Positions 1 through 11,151 of a DNA stretch of 64,000 nt are shown one piece after another. Position numbers and translations under genes: made by a program. The notes beneath the pieces are model-generated. The model ran no database searches. It was not told where the DNA came from and saw only the letters and a program-made list of their open reading frames with translations. Within the stretch, counting starts at the first letter, position 1, and each line of letters starts with the position of its first letter. The DNA comes from Blastomyces gilchristii SLH14081. Lineage: Eukaryota; Ascomycota; Eurotiomycetes; Onygenales; Ajellomycetaceae. Location of the stretch: the NCBI RefSeq assembly GCF_000003855.2, contig NW_003101680.1, forward strand, positions 3,787,753-3,851,752. The letters run 5' to 3'.

Positions 1-2408
1 AAACTGTTATCTGAGTTATAGATATATAATGTTTTTCATATCTCTTTACTCTGTGAATATAAGAAATTTTCAGAAGAGAATTCTATGACTCATTACTCTG
101 TTCACAAAATACTAGAGAGTGAAAGAGAATATCAGATCAAAGAGATTATTAACTCAGAGAAGTGAGATTACAAGCTCTGATTCAAGATTCAGTGATAAGA
201 ATATTCTGATAAGATAAATAAGTTCACTTGAGAATCATTCAAGCAGATAAGACATCTGCAGAAGCTGAGACATGACTTTCATACTATAAATTCTGATAAG
301 TCAGAATAATGCAGTCTTCACTAAGAATCTGATTATAATAAAGATATTAACACTGTCATTTACAAACTCTAATTTATAAGATAATGAATTTCTACTGAGA
401 TGAACAGTCTGCAGTGTATATAAGAGAAGAAGAAATCATACTCTTATTAAAGCTAAAAAATAAGAAAATAAAAACAGAGTCATGAACACAATTTAGAGAT
501 TAATAAAGAAAAAATAAAGAAAATTTATACTCACATTCTTAATATCTGTAACACTTAACTCTCTTATAACTATCAATTTTTCTCTTCAAAGAAGCAGAGA
601 GTATTATATCTGCAGTACAGATAATTATTACATTTGACATGAAGATTATCAGAAATACACAGACTTCAGAGAAGCTGAATATTAAAATGTATACAGTTGT
701 AGCAGAATCTTGAGAGCTGATTATCTATGTATATAATCAGATACTTTTCATGAAGCTGTGTCTGCTTTCTTAGTTATACTGAAGTATTCAGTCTGAAAAC
801 TATTAAGATGCAGAGAGAGAGCTTATCTGCTCAGATTAACTTCTATTATAAATTTATAGTATTTACATTGTCTTGATTACTCAGATTTTACAGGTACTCA
901 GAGACTTATCTCTCATTGATAATGAGATTGTGAAAATACACTGCAGTATGAGAATTATTGATAGAGAATCTAGATATATTTGCATATATCTGATCAGAGA
1001 TTGTGCAGACTGAAGAGAAGTGATTATAGACCTATGAAGCTGCAGAAGACACTGATAACACTGAGAGCTTTTTAAGAACTATCAGCTAGAATCTGTAAGA
1101 AATTACTTATAAGAAGACTTACAGTAAAGAGAGAAACTACACTACTTAGAGTCAGAGACTAGTCTGAGAAAGACATGAAATTAACTACTAGTCTGAAGAT
1201 CAGATGCAGTGATGAGACTGAGAGAGATAAAGACACTGTTATAAGTAATAATATCTCTGCTTCATCAGTCAGTAAAAAGTGATTAGAGAAGTCACAGAAA
1301 TACTTATAAAAAGCTTGATAATAATTAGATATTATTTGTGAAGATATTGAAATTGAAAAATTTTTATTCTTAAGAAGTTCTTGAATTAATATACAGACAT
1401 TGTCAGAAATACTCTCTCTCTATTATCTGAATAAAAATACTTTGCAGATGAATAAGAATACTCACAGTTTATAAGAATAAAAGCTGTTATAGAAAAAGAA
1501 AAAAGAAGATAAAATTCTATAAACAGATCTGAGATATTTATACTACTCTAGAGAGATTTACTTACACTGTGAGTAATTCTGCAGAATAGTCAGATTACTC
1601 TAATAAATAAGAGTAATTATGAATTGCAGATCTGAATCTTTCTATATAACTATAAAGAGTGATTACAGACTGTAGATATCTTGATTCTACAATTCTACAG
1701 AGTTGATAAAAGAATGAAAAATTCCTCATAATTCTACAGTATCAAAGAACAATGATTTATAAGAATAAGTAAAAGATTAACTTATAAATGCTTCTCTTTA
1801 ATGAGAATAATCTTACAGAGAGTGATTCATCTATGAGATGAAGCTGTATAATAATCACACAAGAATCTTATGAAAATAATTAAGAGTTAATTAAAACTCT
1901 TCTGTATAGAAGGTATGAGATGAATCTATATAATAGTCAGAGAAGAATCTGTAGATTATAAAGAATCTCACAGAATAAGAAACTGAGTAACAGACTCTTT
2001 TCTCTTTATAGTAATAAGAGATTTTTTCTCACTGAGATTTTTTTTACAGATATGAAGAATTTTTAGTGAGTATCACTGCAGTGCTGAGCTGATTCTATGA
2101 AGTTACTCAGTGAAAGGCTTCACAGATAAAGCCTTAGAGAGAGAGAAGTATGTAAGAAATCTCACTTCTTATGAATTCTTTATCTCTATTTCTATCTCTT
2201 ATATAATTAATAGAGTTAGCAGCTCTTGACTACACACAACTATATAGACTGAAGTTCATGAATACTATTCATAACTCAGCTTAAATGCTAATATATATTT
2301 AATCTCTATATTTTATCTTTCTACTGTGAATACTTCTAGTAGTTAACAGTACATATCACATCAAGCTGTAAACACCTGAATAATTGCCTGTGAGTACTTA
2401 TTCTTACA
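1..2408 (+). mobile_element. Ty3/gypsy copy A, 3' part (RIP-mutated)
   Basis: This is the 3' end of a chromodomain-type Ty3/gypsy retrotransposon whose 5' part lies outside the window. It aligns collinearly with positions 28039-30452 (copy B); the two differ mainly by C/T and G/A changes. A degenerate chromodomain lies near 119-240 (frame with REYQIKEII then INSEK and KIQ). It is followed by about 1.7 kb of tail and a 258-bp LTR. There is essentially no CpG and very little GG/CC, so all frames are stop-riddled and no protein can be made. Copy A is more heavily mutated than copy B. Confidence 0.85.
2151..2408 (+). repeat. 3' LTR of gypsy copy A (258 bp)
   Basis: The LTR begins TGTAAGAA and ends TTCTTACA, a perfect 8-bp terminal inverted repeat of the TG...CA type. 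The same 258-bp unit is present at 30195-30452. No 5' partner is in the window, so the target-site duplication cannot be checked. Confidence 0.85.
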
Positions 2409-3190
2409 CACTGATTAGTTCACTTATTAATTTATTCATCTTTTGATCTGTCTCTCTTTTAAAGAGCAGTCAAAGAAATTTTCATTTAACTCAAATTATA
2501 CTCTGTTTGATAATATTGAAATTTTTCAATCTTTAATTAGTATAGACTTAGAAGTTCTTATTCACACATGTGAAAAGATAAGAGTGTGTATTAATTCTTA
2601 TAAATAAACAATGTCTTCACAAGAGATATCAGCAGATTTTATCATGAATTTAATATATATAAGACTCACTGATCTCAGAAGCACTGAATACAATTGATGA
2701 TAATAATTATAGTATCAGTATATTTCTTATCTGTGATCTGAAATCAAGTTAATCTAATGATATCTCTCACACAGTATTTATCTGAGATGAGCTTCTTAAC
2801 TATCTTCTTTCAGATATGTCAGCTCTTCTTGATTGATTTGAAGAGCTTTTATAAGCAAGTTCATGAAGAAAACATGTCATTTGAATAATAGAAGAAAGTG
2901 AAGAAAGTAACTAGTATAAGAAGACTGAAAAGAAGTAATGTAAATAACTGAATGTGAAGACAGTAGAGACAGTATCACTGAGAGTGAATGAAGAAAATGC
3001 TTCAAAGAAGCAGAAGACATTGAATTTATACATTGTAAGAAGTAGAGCATCACTGTTCTACAAAGAGGCTGAGTATTAATAGCTTGTAGATATAACATCA
3101 TGACTATCACTATCTCTTGAGTATGTATGTGGAAAATGGCTGCTGACAAGAGATGTGAGGTGTGTTACTGAAATAAAAGCAGTGTAGGTT
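2409..3190. other. AT-rich degenerate sequence, no gene seen
   Basis: This stretch follows the gypsy LTR and has the same composition, AT-rich and nearly CpG-free. I find no recognisable protein fragment. It is probably another decayed repeat or RIP spread into flanking DNA. Normal composition resumes abruptly near 3190-3230. Confidence 0.5.
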
Positions 3191-3808
3191 TCACATCATG
3201 TGGACAGCATTGAGCTTAAAACAGCGACGAAAATGGGATGCTCTGAGTGGCCACACTCCTATCTTACAGACTATAGAGGTATCATTGTTGAGTATGTATT
3301 CACGTGACCAGGGAACTTTTTCCACGTGATTTTGGCCTCGGTCTATCGCGATATAACGAAGTAGAAGTTTAGAACACCCGAACGACTGTGCAAGGGAAAC
3401 GAAGAACGAAGAACGAAGACACTGTGGAAACAAATTCTGGCGGACGTAGCTCGGGGGGATTCGATGTGGTAGCGTACCTCACCAGCCTCACAGAAAGATT
3501 ACATTCGGCTAAAGTGACCATGCTCCTCGTTCTATTGTTTTCCGTCGAGTTCAACAGTCTAATTGCAACTTAAAAACGGCGTCTTGCTACTCGTTTATTC
3601 AATATCAGGTACGTGTTGTTTTATATAATTAATTCTATAATTACCCCAGCTCCCTTAATTTACAAGCTACTCCGATATATATGTCGCTTTCTGTGGTGTT
3701 CATGGCATGGCACGGCGTTGATTGTGCACGCACTGGAAACCGGGATGAAACAGACGGGCACACAAGCACTCTTATGGTCTTGAATTAACCATCGGTTTCT
3801 CGTATAAT
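3191..3808. promoter_or_regulatory. Upstream region of the ABHD12-like gene
   Basis: GC-balanced sequence with no convincing coding exon. It holds two CACGTG E-box-like motifs at 3301-3306 and 3323-3328, and a good 5' splice-site-like string (CAG then GTACGT) near 3607-3615, so a 5' untranslated exon is possible. The open frames here show no family resemblance. Confidence 0.4.
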
Positions 3809-5490
3809 TTGTACACGCATTTGCACAGTGTTCTCACTATCTCTAAGTACTGGGCAATGTATGTACTGACTATTGTTATAGCATATCTAAATATGGGACT
3901 CGCCCCAATCTTCAAGAAGGCTTACTGGCTACTGGCTTTTTCGGGCCTGTTATATGTCCTTGGTGTCTTCTCGTTGACATACCCATCTGTTCAACGAACG
4001 TATGCTACCCAATATAGATAGGTTGCTAGCGGAAGAGTCTTTCCACATTTTGCTCATCTTCTAATGCACCAATTCTCGCCCGCCAGGGTACTCTACGCGA
4101 ACAAGCTCAATCCTACGTACTTCCAGGATGTCAATGATGTCGAGTATTTTGGGTTCCTAAGTACTGAATTGTTTAGCCCACGCCCTCACCAGGCTTATGA
4201 TTCATTGGTTCACTTTTCCTAACAATCACAGAATCCCAAGTCCAGCCATTCAATATTCGAACGCCAGATAATGAGACCCTCTATGCATGGCACATCATCC
4301 CGCCCCAGTTATTCAAGGAAAGCGAAGCAGCTTTTCTTGCCAACCCCTCATCAGGACCTGCTGAAGACATCACCAAAACCACTGCTTTCAAGCTTCTCGC
4401 GCAAGACCCAAATGCGAGAGTCGTTGTAAACCGTATGCTATCCTAACTGGGTTGAACTCCACACCTTATTTTCCCACCCACAATCAAAACTGCATCGTGT
4501 AGTATCATTAATTCGACCCCCCTTGATCGCATGTAGTTCACGGAAATGCCGCTCATCTCGGGTCCGGATATCGCCCCCAAATATACCGCAGTTTCCTAGC
4601 AGCATCCACTTCAAAACACCCTGTGCACGTCATTGCGTTCGACTATCGCGGCTTCGGGAATTCCACCGGATCGCCAACTGAGGAAGGGTTAATTACCGAC
4701 GCGCTCTCGGTGCTCAACTATCTCACCTCTCCCCCGCTTTCCATCCACCCATCCCGTATCGTCGTTGCAGGCCAAAGCCTGGGGACTGCAGTCGCAGCTG
4801 GTGTTGCGGAACGATACACTTTCGGTGACCCCTCGTCTGTCCCGGAACCGCTGGCAGGGGTTATTGTGTTTGCCCCTTTCTCGAACGTCCGCACTGTGGT
4901 AGGCTCGTATAGTGCCGGCGGAATCTTCCCCCCGCTGCTCTCAGCGTTGTTACCCTATCCTAAGTTTCAGAACTATATCCTTGATCATATTGTGGATACA
5001 TGGGAGTCTGCCACCCGTTTCGCACGGATCACTGGCATCAACCCTCAACCTGGTGATATGGATTCTGCACATGGAAGTCAAGGATTCGACCTCACCGTGG
5101 TACATGCTGTTAATGACTTCGAAATCCCGTGGCGAAATGGACAGGCACTCTATGATACTATTATAGGAGGATCCAATGCTCATACTTTAGGCAAGTATGT
5201 GCATGAATATACGTCCGACGACGAAGTTGTACAGATGAAAGTGTGGGAAAAAGAATTTATCACACAGCATGGTGAGAAGAGAGTGAAAAGAGTTCGGTGG
5301 GAGAGGGTCCGATATGGAGGTAAGAGTTCACTCCGAAATTTCCATTTATATATATACGTATATTCAATGTTTTGAGAAAATGGCTAACCGGGTTCGTTCT
5401 GTCCCATCTCTTGCTTCTACTTCAGGACATAATGAGGTTGCAGCTACGGGTTCAGCTACTCTTTCAATCATGCGGATTTTTGAGAAATAG
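3809..5490 (+). CDS. ABHD12-like alpha/beta hydrolase (five exons)
   Basis: Predicted serine hydrolase of the ABHD12/Bem46-related group, probably a membrane-anchored lipase or esterase. Exons that join in frame: 3809-3999, 4087-4160, 4232-4432, 4537-5319, 5426-5490, giving 437 residues. Residues 17-55 contain hydrophobic, membrane-like stretches. The conserved FGFLKSQVQPF block follows, then the oxyanion motif LHGNAAHLGSG (156-166). The nucleophile is in AGQSLG (Ser236), the acid is Asp349 in HAVNDFEIPW, and the histidine is in GGHNEV near 418, so the triad looks complete. All introns are GT-AG and short. The start is uncertain: the Met at 3857 is in frame and would give a protein 16 residues shorter, and an upstream 5' exon is possible. 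The natural substrate cannot be told from sequence; mammalian ABHD12 acts on lysophosphatidylserine and monoacylglycerol. Confidence 0.85.
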
Positions 5491-6356
5491 ACGGGCTCAG
5501 AAGAAACCTCAAGGTCAAACACCAGATATGCCATACCGCGCCTGCACCAATCGCCTTCAAGTCAATCAGATGATTTGACGGGTGTGGTTTGCCTATTCAG
5601 TACAACGTGAAATCTATCTGAGCTACGACTCTTTAGATGACCATAGATGATGCTAGACATGTGGTTGTGATATTTGTTGCCCGTGTACAGAGTACATAGC
5701 TTTAGTTTCCGTACATAGACCTTCCATTTCAAGTCGTTCATTCTATGCCTAATGTAACTTTTACTCTCGATACATAGTTGTATAATTCCTCTCCCAAGCA
5801 AAGGAAGGCATAAAATAGTAAAAGCCGAGAACGAAAGCCAAATCTATACTCCCCGTTCACAAAAGCTACCAACAATAATAAAACAAAACTGATTGTCATG
5901 AAGTCAACCTAAAAAAAATGAAGAAATCTCTACAATGAATTGCGTTGTGAGTTTAAATATTTGGACGCAGACAAGTCAACCCAAACCCCAACAACCCAAG
6001 AAGGGAGCCATGAAAAAAATCACCCTCCTGCGCGAAATGAAAAACTTTACCCATAATATTTTCCCCCTTTTGTTACATGATCAAGATAGGAATGAGAAGG
6101 TGAGTTCACATTAGTAGTAGTAGTGGTAGTAATAGTAGTACAGCGGTCTGTGACGGGGCTCTATAGTGGAAAGATGCTAATGCAGATCTATCGAGAAAGT
6201 AGTGAAGTTGCTCAAATGACAGGTATGTGCGAGCATGGTGCATGAGAATGCATGCGGTTCTGTGAAGAGACGGTAGGTGAGGGGCACCATGTTGACTGCC
6301 AATGCTAGTGGAGCATTTGTCGAAAGGTGAGTGTGAATGGAAAGGTTGCAGGCTTT
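5491..6356. other. Convergent intergenic region, no gene seen
   Basis: This 3' flank lies between the ABHD12-like gene (+) and MEF1 (-). It is AT-leaning and contains an imperfect (AGT/GTA)n microsatellite around 6112-6140. I see no RNA gene or conserved frame; it likely holds the two 3' UTRs. Confidence 0.5.
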
Positions 6357-9072
6357 TTATTTCTTGTGTCTCGCCGCCTGAGCTTCATCGTATTCGGCAA
6401 TGAGTTGTTTTCTATAAAACACGGAGACGTTGTTAGCTCAAAAAACAACTTCTGCAGAATTCTTGCCAACGGCAATGGGGAATCAGGGCAGTAAGGACGG
6501 AAAAGAATAGTGTAAAACTTACTGTAGTTGACCTGGAGCCCTTTCGTAATGGCTGAATTCCATGGTATACTCTCCCTTTCCTTGCGTAGCAGCTCTAAGA
6601 TGGGTACTGAAGCCGAACATACCGTTCAAACTGCAGTCGGCAAATACCGTAAATTCATCAACGCCAATGTCAGTATCATTGATAACGGCATTGCGTTTAT
6701 TCAGCAGCGAAATGATATCGCCCTGGAATTCAACTGGCGCTGTGATAACAGTCTTCATCATCGGCTCGAGAACCTGGGGCTTGCTTTCCTTGAAAGCCTT
6801 TCGGAAAGCTTGCTGAGTGGCGATCTTGAAGGCCATTTCAGAGGAATCAGTAACGTGAGTGGAGCCGTCGACGATGACCATTTGGGTTCCAAGGACCTTA
6901 TGTCCAGTCAAAGGACCCTTCTCACAGGCGAGATCGAAACCTTTCTCGCAAGCGTAAATGTATTTCTCGGAAATAGCACCACCGACAATTCTCTGCTCAA
7001 ATTTATTTTGCTCCAGGCTTCCAGTCGGCTCCAGCCAACCCACAACTCCGGCAAAGTCTCCAGGACCGCCGGTTTGTTTCTTGAGCAAGTGGTCGAATTC
7101 AGTCTTGTCGCCGATTGTCTCGCGATAGGCGACTTGTGGTTTACCCGTCACACAGTCGACGCGGTACTCTCTGCGCAGACGCTCGACATAAACCTCCAGA
7201 TGCAATTCACCCATACCAGAGATAATAGTCTCCTCGCTCTCCTCGTCAAAGTGAACACGGAAGGTGGGGTCCTCGCGCTGGAACCGGTTGATACCTTTGG
7301 AGAAGTTGGCTGAGTCTTTCGAGTTCTTGGGCCGGATTGACAAAGAAATGACGGGTTCCGGTACGAACATGGAACTCATGCTGTAGGCAAGCTGGCCATC
7401 GGTAAAGCTATCTCCGGACGCACAGTCAACGCCAAACACAGCGCAAATCTCACCGGCCGGGATCTCATCAACATCCTCCATCTCATTTGAATGCATGCGT
7501 ACGATTCGCGGGACCTTGATCCTCTTGCCGCTTCTAGCATTGAAGACATTGGAACCCTTGCGAAGTGTACCTTGGTACACACGAATATATGTAAGTTGGC
7601 CATAGTTGCTCTCCTCGAGCTTGAAGGCAAGACCAACGAATGGAAGAGATCTATAAGAGACGAGCTTCACAGGGGCTTCCTCTCTCTTTTGGTCGAGGGC
7701 GAGATTCTCAATTTCAGAAGGGTTCGGGAGATAATCGCAAACCCCATCCAGCATGGGTTGAATGGACTTGTCTGCGAGAGCCGATCCCATGAAGACAGGC
7801 GTAAATTTCAGGGCAATTGTGGAACGTCGAATTGCAGCCTTGATCTGCTCTTGAGTGGGTTCTTTCTCGTCAAGGAAAAGCTCGGCAATTTCATCATCCA
7901 CATCAGCCAGAGTTTCGATAAGCATTCTCCTCCGCTCTTCCGCGATGGCCTTTACTTTCTCTGGAATTTCATCCTTTTCTACAACAATTTCACCCTTGGA
8001 GCCCTCGTTATAGATAGCCTTCATGCGAATCAAATCCACTACACCCTCGAATTCATCCTCAGCGCCAATTGGCACTTGAACGGCCGCAGCAGCGATCTTC
8101 AGCTTCTGGTTAATTTGTTCAATCGTCCTGAAAGGATTGGCACCCATTCTGTCCATTTTATTGACGAAAGAAATGCGCGGAACATTGTAGCGTCTCATTT
8201 GTCGGTCGACGGTCATAGTCTGCGACTGAACACCAGAGACTGCACAGGCAATTAAAACTGCGCCATCCAAAACACGCAAGGCTCTCTCAACCTCGATAGT
8301 GAAATCAATATGGCCAGGTGTATCAATCAAGTTGATATGATATTTTTCTTCTTTTCCGTTTTCTTTCTTGACCCAGTCGCAAAAGGTAGCTGCGGACTGA
8401 ATTGTGATTCCTTTCTCACGCTCCAGGTCCATCGAGTCCATTTTAGCACCGACGGAATCCCGCCCGCGGACTTCGTGAATTTCTCCAATACGCCCGGTAT
8501 AGAAAAGAATTCGCTCTGTCGAGGTTGTTTTACCGCTGTCGATATGCGCCTGTATGGACAAGATCAGTATCTCATGGTACAATTGCTACGTTCGCAGAAA
8601 AAGGGTCCATATAAAGGTGCCATACCGCAATTCCAATATTTCGGACTTTCGACAACCGTTTCATTTCTGCTTCGTCCATATTTTCAATGATGGCAGATTG
8701 AGTGAGTGTAGCTGGGTCTGCCGCGGCACGTTCCAACCTAGAGCGACACACGCCAAAGCGTTAACATTTCCAACCAGATCACATTTCTTTTTTGTCTTTC
8801 TGACAAATTATTAAAATAGAATTGTCTTACACAGAAGCCGCCGTAGAGGCATATCGGACCTGCTGCCACCGCCCTGTCACTGGGACTCTGGGTAGGGAAG
8901 CTGTGGTGAAGGTTCGGAGAGGAGTAGTTGTAGCGCATCGTCGATAGAGGTCACATTGGAGTCCAGTTGAAGCTCTAGAAACCCTGGTGAGGGAGCGAAC
9001 TTGAGTCCGAAGAAGAGAGTGAGCCCTCATTGTGACGATGGCCTTGACATTCGTCTTGGAGAGAAACGACAC
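6357..9072 (-). CDS. MEF1: Mitochondrial elongation factor G (EF-G1)
   Basis: Translational GTPase that moves the mitochondrial ribosome along the mRNA during elongation. Exons on the minus strand: 9072-8831, 8737-8626, 8549-6523, 6411-6357; phases agree and give 811 residues, normal for fungal MEF1. The N-terminus is rich in Arg, Ser and Thr, as expected of a mitochondrial presequence; Met15 is an alternative start. G motifs are intact: AHIDSGKT (119-126), DTPGH (194-198), NKMD (248-251). Exon 2 carries the family signature leading into [14 protein letters not shown] across the splice. The C-terminal EF-G domains IV and V are present, including [20 protein letters not shown] and a Lys/Gln-rich tail in the last small exon. 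Nothing in the frame is broken, although the gene is only 3 kb from RIP-mutated DNA. Confidence 0.96.
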
Positions 9073-9804
9073 CCCTATCCGGGAGTCTCGAGAACTTTTT
9101 TCGGCCGGAGTTTTTTGAAAAATTTGTGCTGACTAAGGAGCTAACCCGTTCCTCTTGAGCCCAAACCCAAATTTCAGAGATGATGATAGCAATGCATGTA
9201 AAATCCTACTGAAATCTATTGACAATTCGATTTGTGTAGTATATACAATATAAAGACTTTTACAGGTAGTATAGATTAGAAGAATCATCATTCGACGAGG
9301 AAGACGATTTTGGCAAATGCCACAAGCATGTTGGTGCGGGGAGAAATGCAGAAGACAGGAATCAGTGTTGCTCGTTTTCAGCGCCAGAGTCAAACATATC
9401 GCAGAAATTGTGTGGCAGTGTTATGGATGGGGTCCGCTTTGCTCCACAAGAAAGTAGTTGTTAATTTCCATTGTCAGGTCTTGAGTCGCCAAGATAGAAT
9501 GCCTCTGCGCACAAGCTCGGGGGAAGCTCAAGAAGCGGAAAACCCAGCTGAAGTCCCACAGCCCTGCATCCGATAATTGTTAGGTCACATATAATATGCG
9601 AAATTGTAAGATAGAGCCTAGCCCCTGCACAGCAGAGATTTGATGGGGGAAGCAAATATAGCAGGGGCACGTTTGAAAGGAGTGGTTGGGCACATATATA
9701 TAGTACATTCATTTAATGATATAATACATCAATAAAAAAAACTCCATGGAGTAGCCAGGTCTAAACATCTTTTTCAAGTCCCGAACATGTAAACGGAAAA
9801 CGAA

Positions 9805-9849
<45 letters not shown>

Positions 9850-9910
9850 AGGATTTCGCGGCTTGCTGGGGAAGGGATAAAGGATGGACGATGACCCGAA
9901 AGACTCTTCT
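9073..9910. other. Intergenic region upstream of MEF1, no gene recognised
   Basis: This lies between the MEF1 start and the bL36m 3' end. Small open frames on both strands resemble nothing I know. It should hold the MEF1 promoter and the bL36m 3' UTR, and it contains a long A homopolymer at 9807-9847. Confidence 0.45.
9807..9847 (+). repeat. A41 homopolymer
   Basis: An uninterrupted run of 41 adenines on the plus strand, i.e. poly(T) just downstream of the minus-strand bL36m gene. It could be a nucleosome-excluding tract, the remnant tail of a retro-inserted sequence, or partly an assembly artefact. The 9.7-9.8 kb sequence before it shows no recognisable retroelement. Confidence 0.9.
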
Positions 9911-10397
9911 TTATAAGCCCCAATACCGGCGTACGCAAGTTAAAATATCCCCACGGGTATGCCATAACCTAACCAGTACGACTATTTCCCTGCGCTGTTT
10001 ATGTTTGGGATTTCTTAGACTGCAAGCAAACAATCAGTAACTAGAATTAATAATGAAGGGGAATCCAAAAAAGGGGAGGAAGGGGGAAAAATCCCCCCAT
10101 CAACACCTCAACACGCCACCAATAAAAACCTACCAAATAATATAAACCCGATTCTTTTTTTCTGACAGGCTTGCATCCATCACAAAGCCTCTTCACAGAC
10201 GATCTCGTCTTCATGCCCCGAACCTGTCCCACACCATTCGCATTCCCAACATTTTTAGCAACACTCTTCACCGCGTTACTCGAAACGGCGGCGCCCAGTT
10301 TTGCAAATAGGCTGATACGGCTCCATGGCATTTGGCTAGCGATTGTGGAGGGTCTGCCGCTGCTGCCGGATAAGGACCAGATGGAACGGGAAGACAT
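9911..10397 (-). CDS. RTC6: Mitoribosomal protein bL36m, apparent frameshift
   Basis: Mitochondrial large-subunit ribosomal protein bL36m. The frame contains RGMKTRSSVKRLCDGCKPVR, the diagnostic start of the bL36 domain. The rest, RVYIIC then LRNPKHKQRR, is in the +1 frame and continues across a GT-AG intron (exon ends 10134, intron 10133-10020, next exon from 10019). The shift falls at a run of seven A where six would keep frame. With the shift ignored, the zinc ligands C-x2-C...C-x4-H are all present. The usual family C-terminus, KQRQG or similar, is replaced by about 25 extra residues, so a second small indel near 9997 is possible. The start is chosen at the Met at 10397; another ATG at 10496 would add 33 residues. 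Sequencing error, slippage or real inactivation cannot be separated here. Confidence 0.7.
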
Positions 10398-11151
10398 GGT
10401 GCAGCGTATTTTGCGCGTGAATGGGGTGGTGAGTGTTCGGAGGGAGATGAGAGGAGAGAGAGGGGAGGAGGAGAGGAGGGAGCGGAAGTTGGTCATTTTC
10501 TATGTGTGTACGGTCTGCGCCGGACAATTGGCGGTCAGTCGCCCTTTTGCTTGTGGTGAAGGTGTTGGTGGTGGGATTGATCGAGAGGAGGGACTAGGCT
10601 TGAAGGCGGGGAGAAGGTGGGCTCGTTTAGGGATGTATGAGATGGATGGTTAATTCATGATCCCTTTTTGCTTTTTTTTTTAACTGGTCAAGCATCGGAT
10701 TGAGGAGTTCGGTTCCTACGTGGAGGTTTCTATTTCATCTCCGCGATTTGATGAATTCCCCCAATGCTCGTTGGAGAGGGAACTCAGCCGGAATTTAGTT
10801 TATCCGGTCGCGACGAGGGCCTGTTTTGAAATGGGTTTGGCAATGGAAGAAACTATGAAAAAGAGATCTCTTCACGCTACAGCTGATTCCCGCATGTACA
10901 TGTGCATGTGCCATCGATTCTTTTTATCTAAACCTAGTTAATGTGAAGCTGAGTAAATCAATAGATTAGAGTTCAATAAAAGCTAAAAATCTTCAAACGC
11001 CTTCCGCCCTCTTTCTAAACTAATAAAGCGCCAGCATCATAGTAATAAAAGTATGTGAAATCCGGACACAAGGGATGAAAACCACAACTGCAATTTTTTT
11101 GAAAAAGGACTGGGGGGAATCTCCATGACAAACGAAGCAACTAAAAACCAA
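10398..11151. other. Region upstream of bL36m and downstream of ILV1
   Basis: This holds the probable bL36m promoter and leader, with a pyrimidine-rich stretch on the minus strand around 10430-10500, and the ILV1 3' UTR. The open frames on the plus strand (10171-10653, 10720-10941) do not resemble known families and overlap bL36m in part; I treat them as chance. Confidence 0.45.

Noticed and set aside
6528..8255. Long open frames on the plus strand opposite MEF1 (6528-7313, 7491-8255)
   Set aside because: They are shadows of the conserved MEF1 coding sequence on the other strand and show no domain of their own.
10171..10653. 160-codon plus-strand frame
   Set aside because: It overlaps the bL36m exon on the opposite strand and has a low-complexity Arg/Glu/Gly-rich end; no family resemblance.
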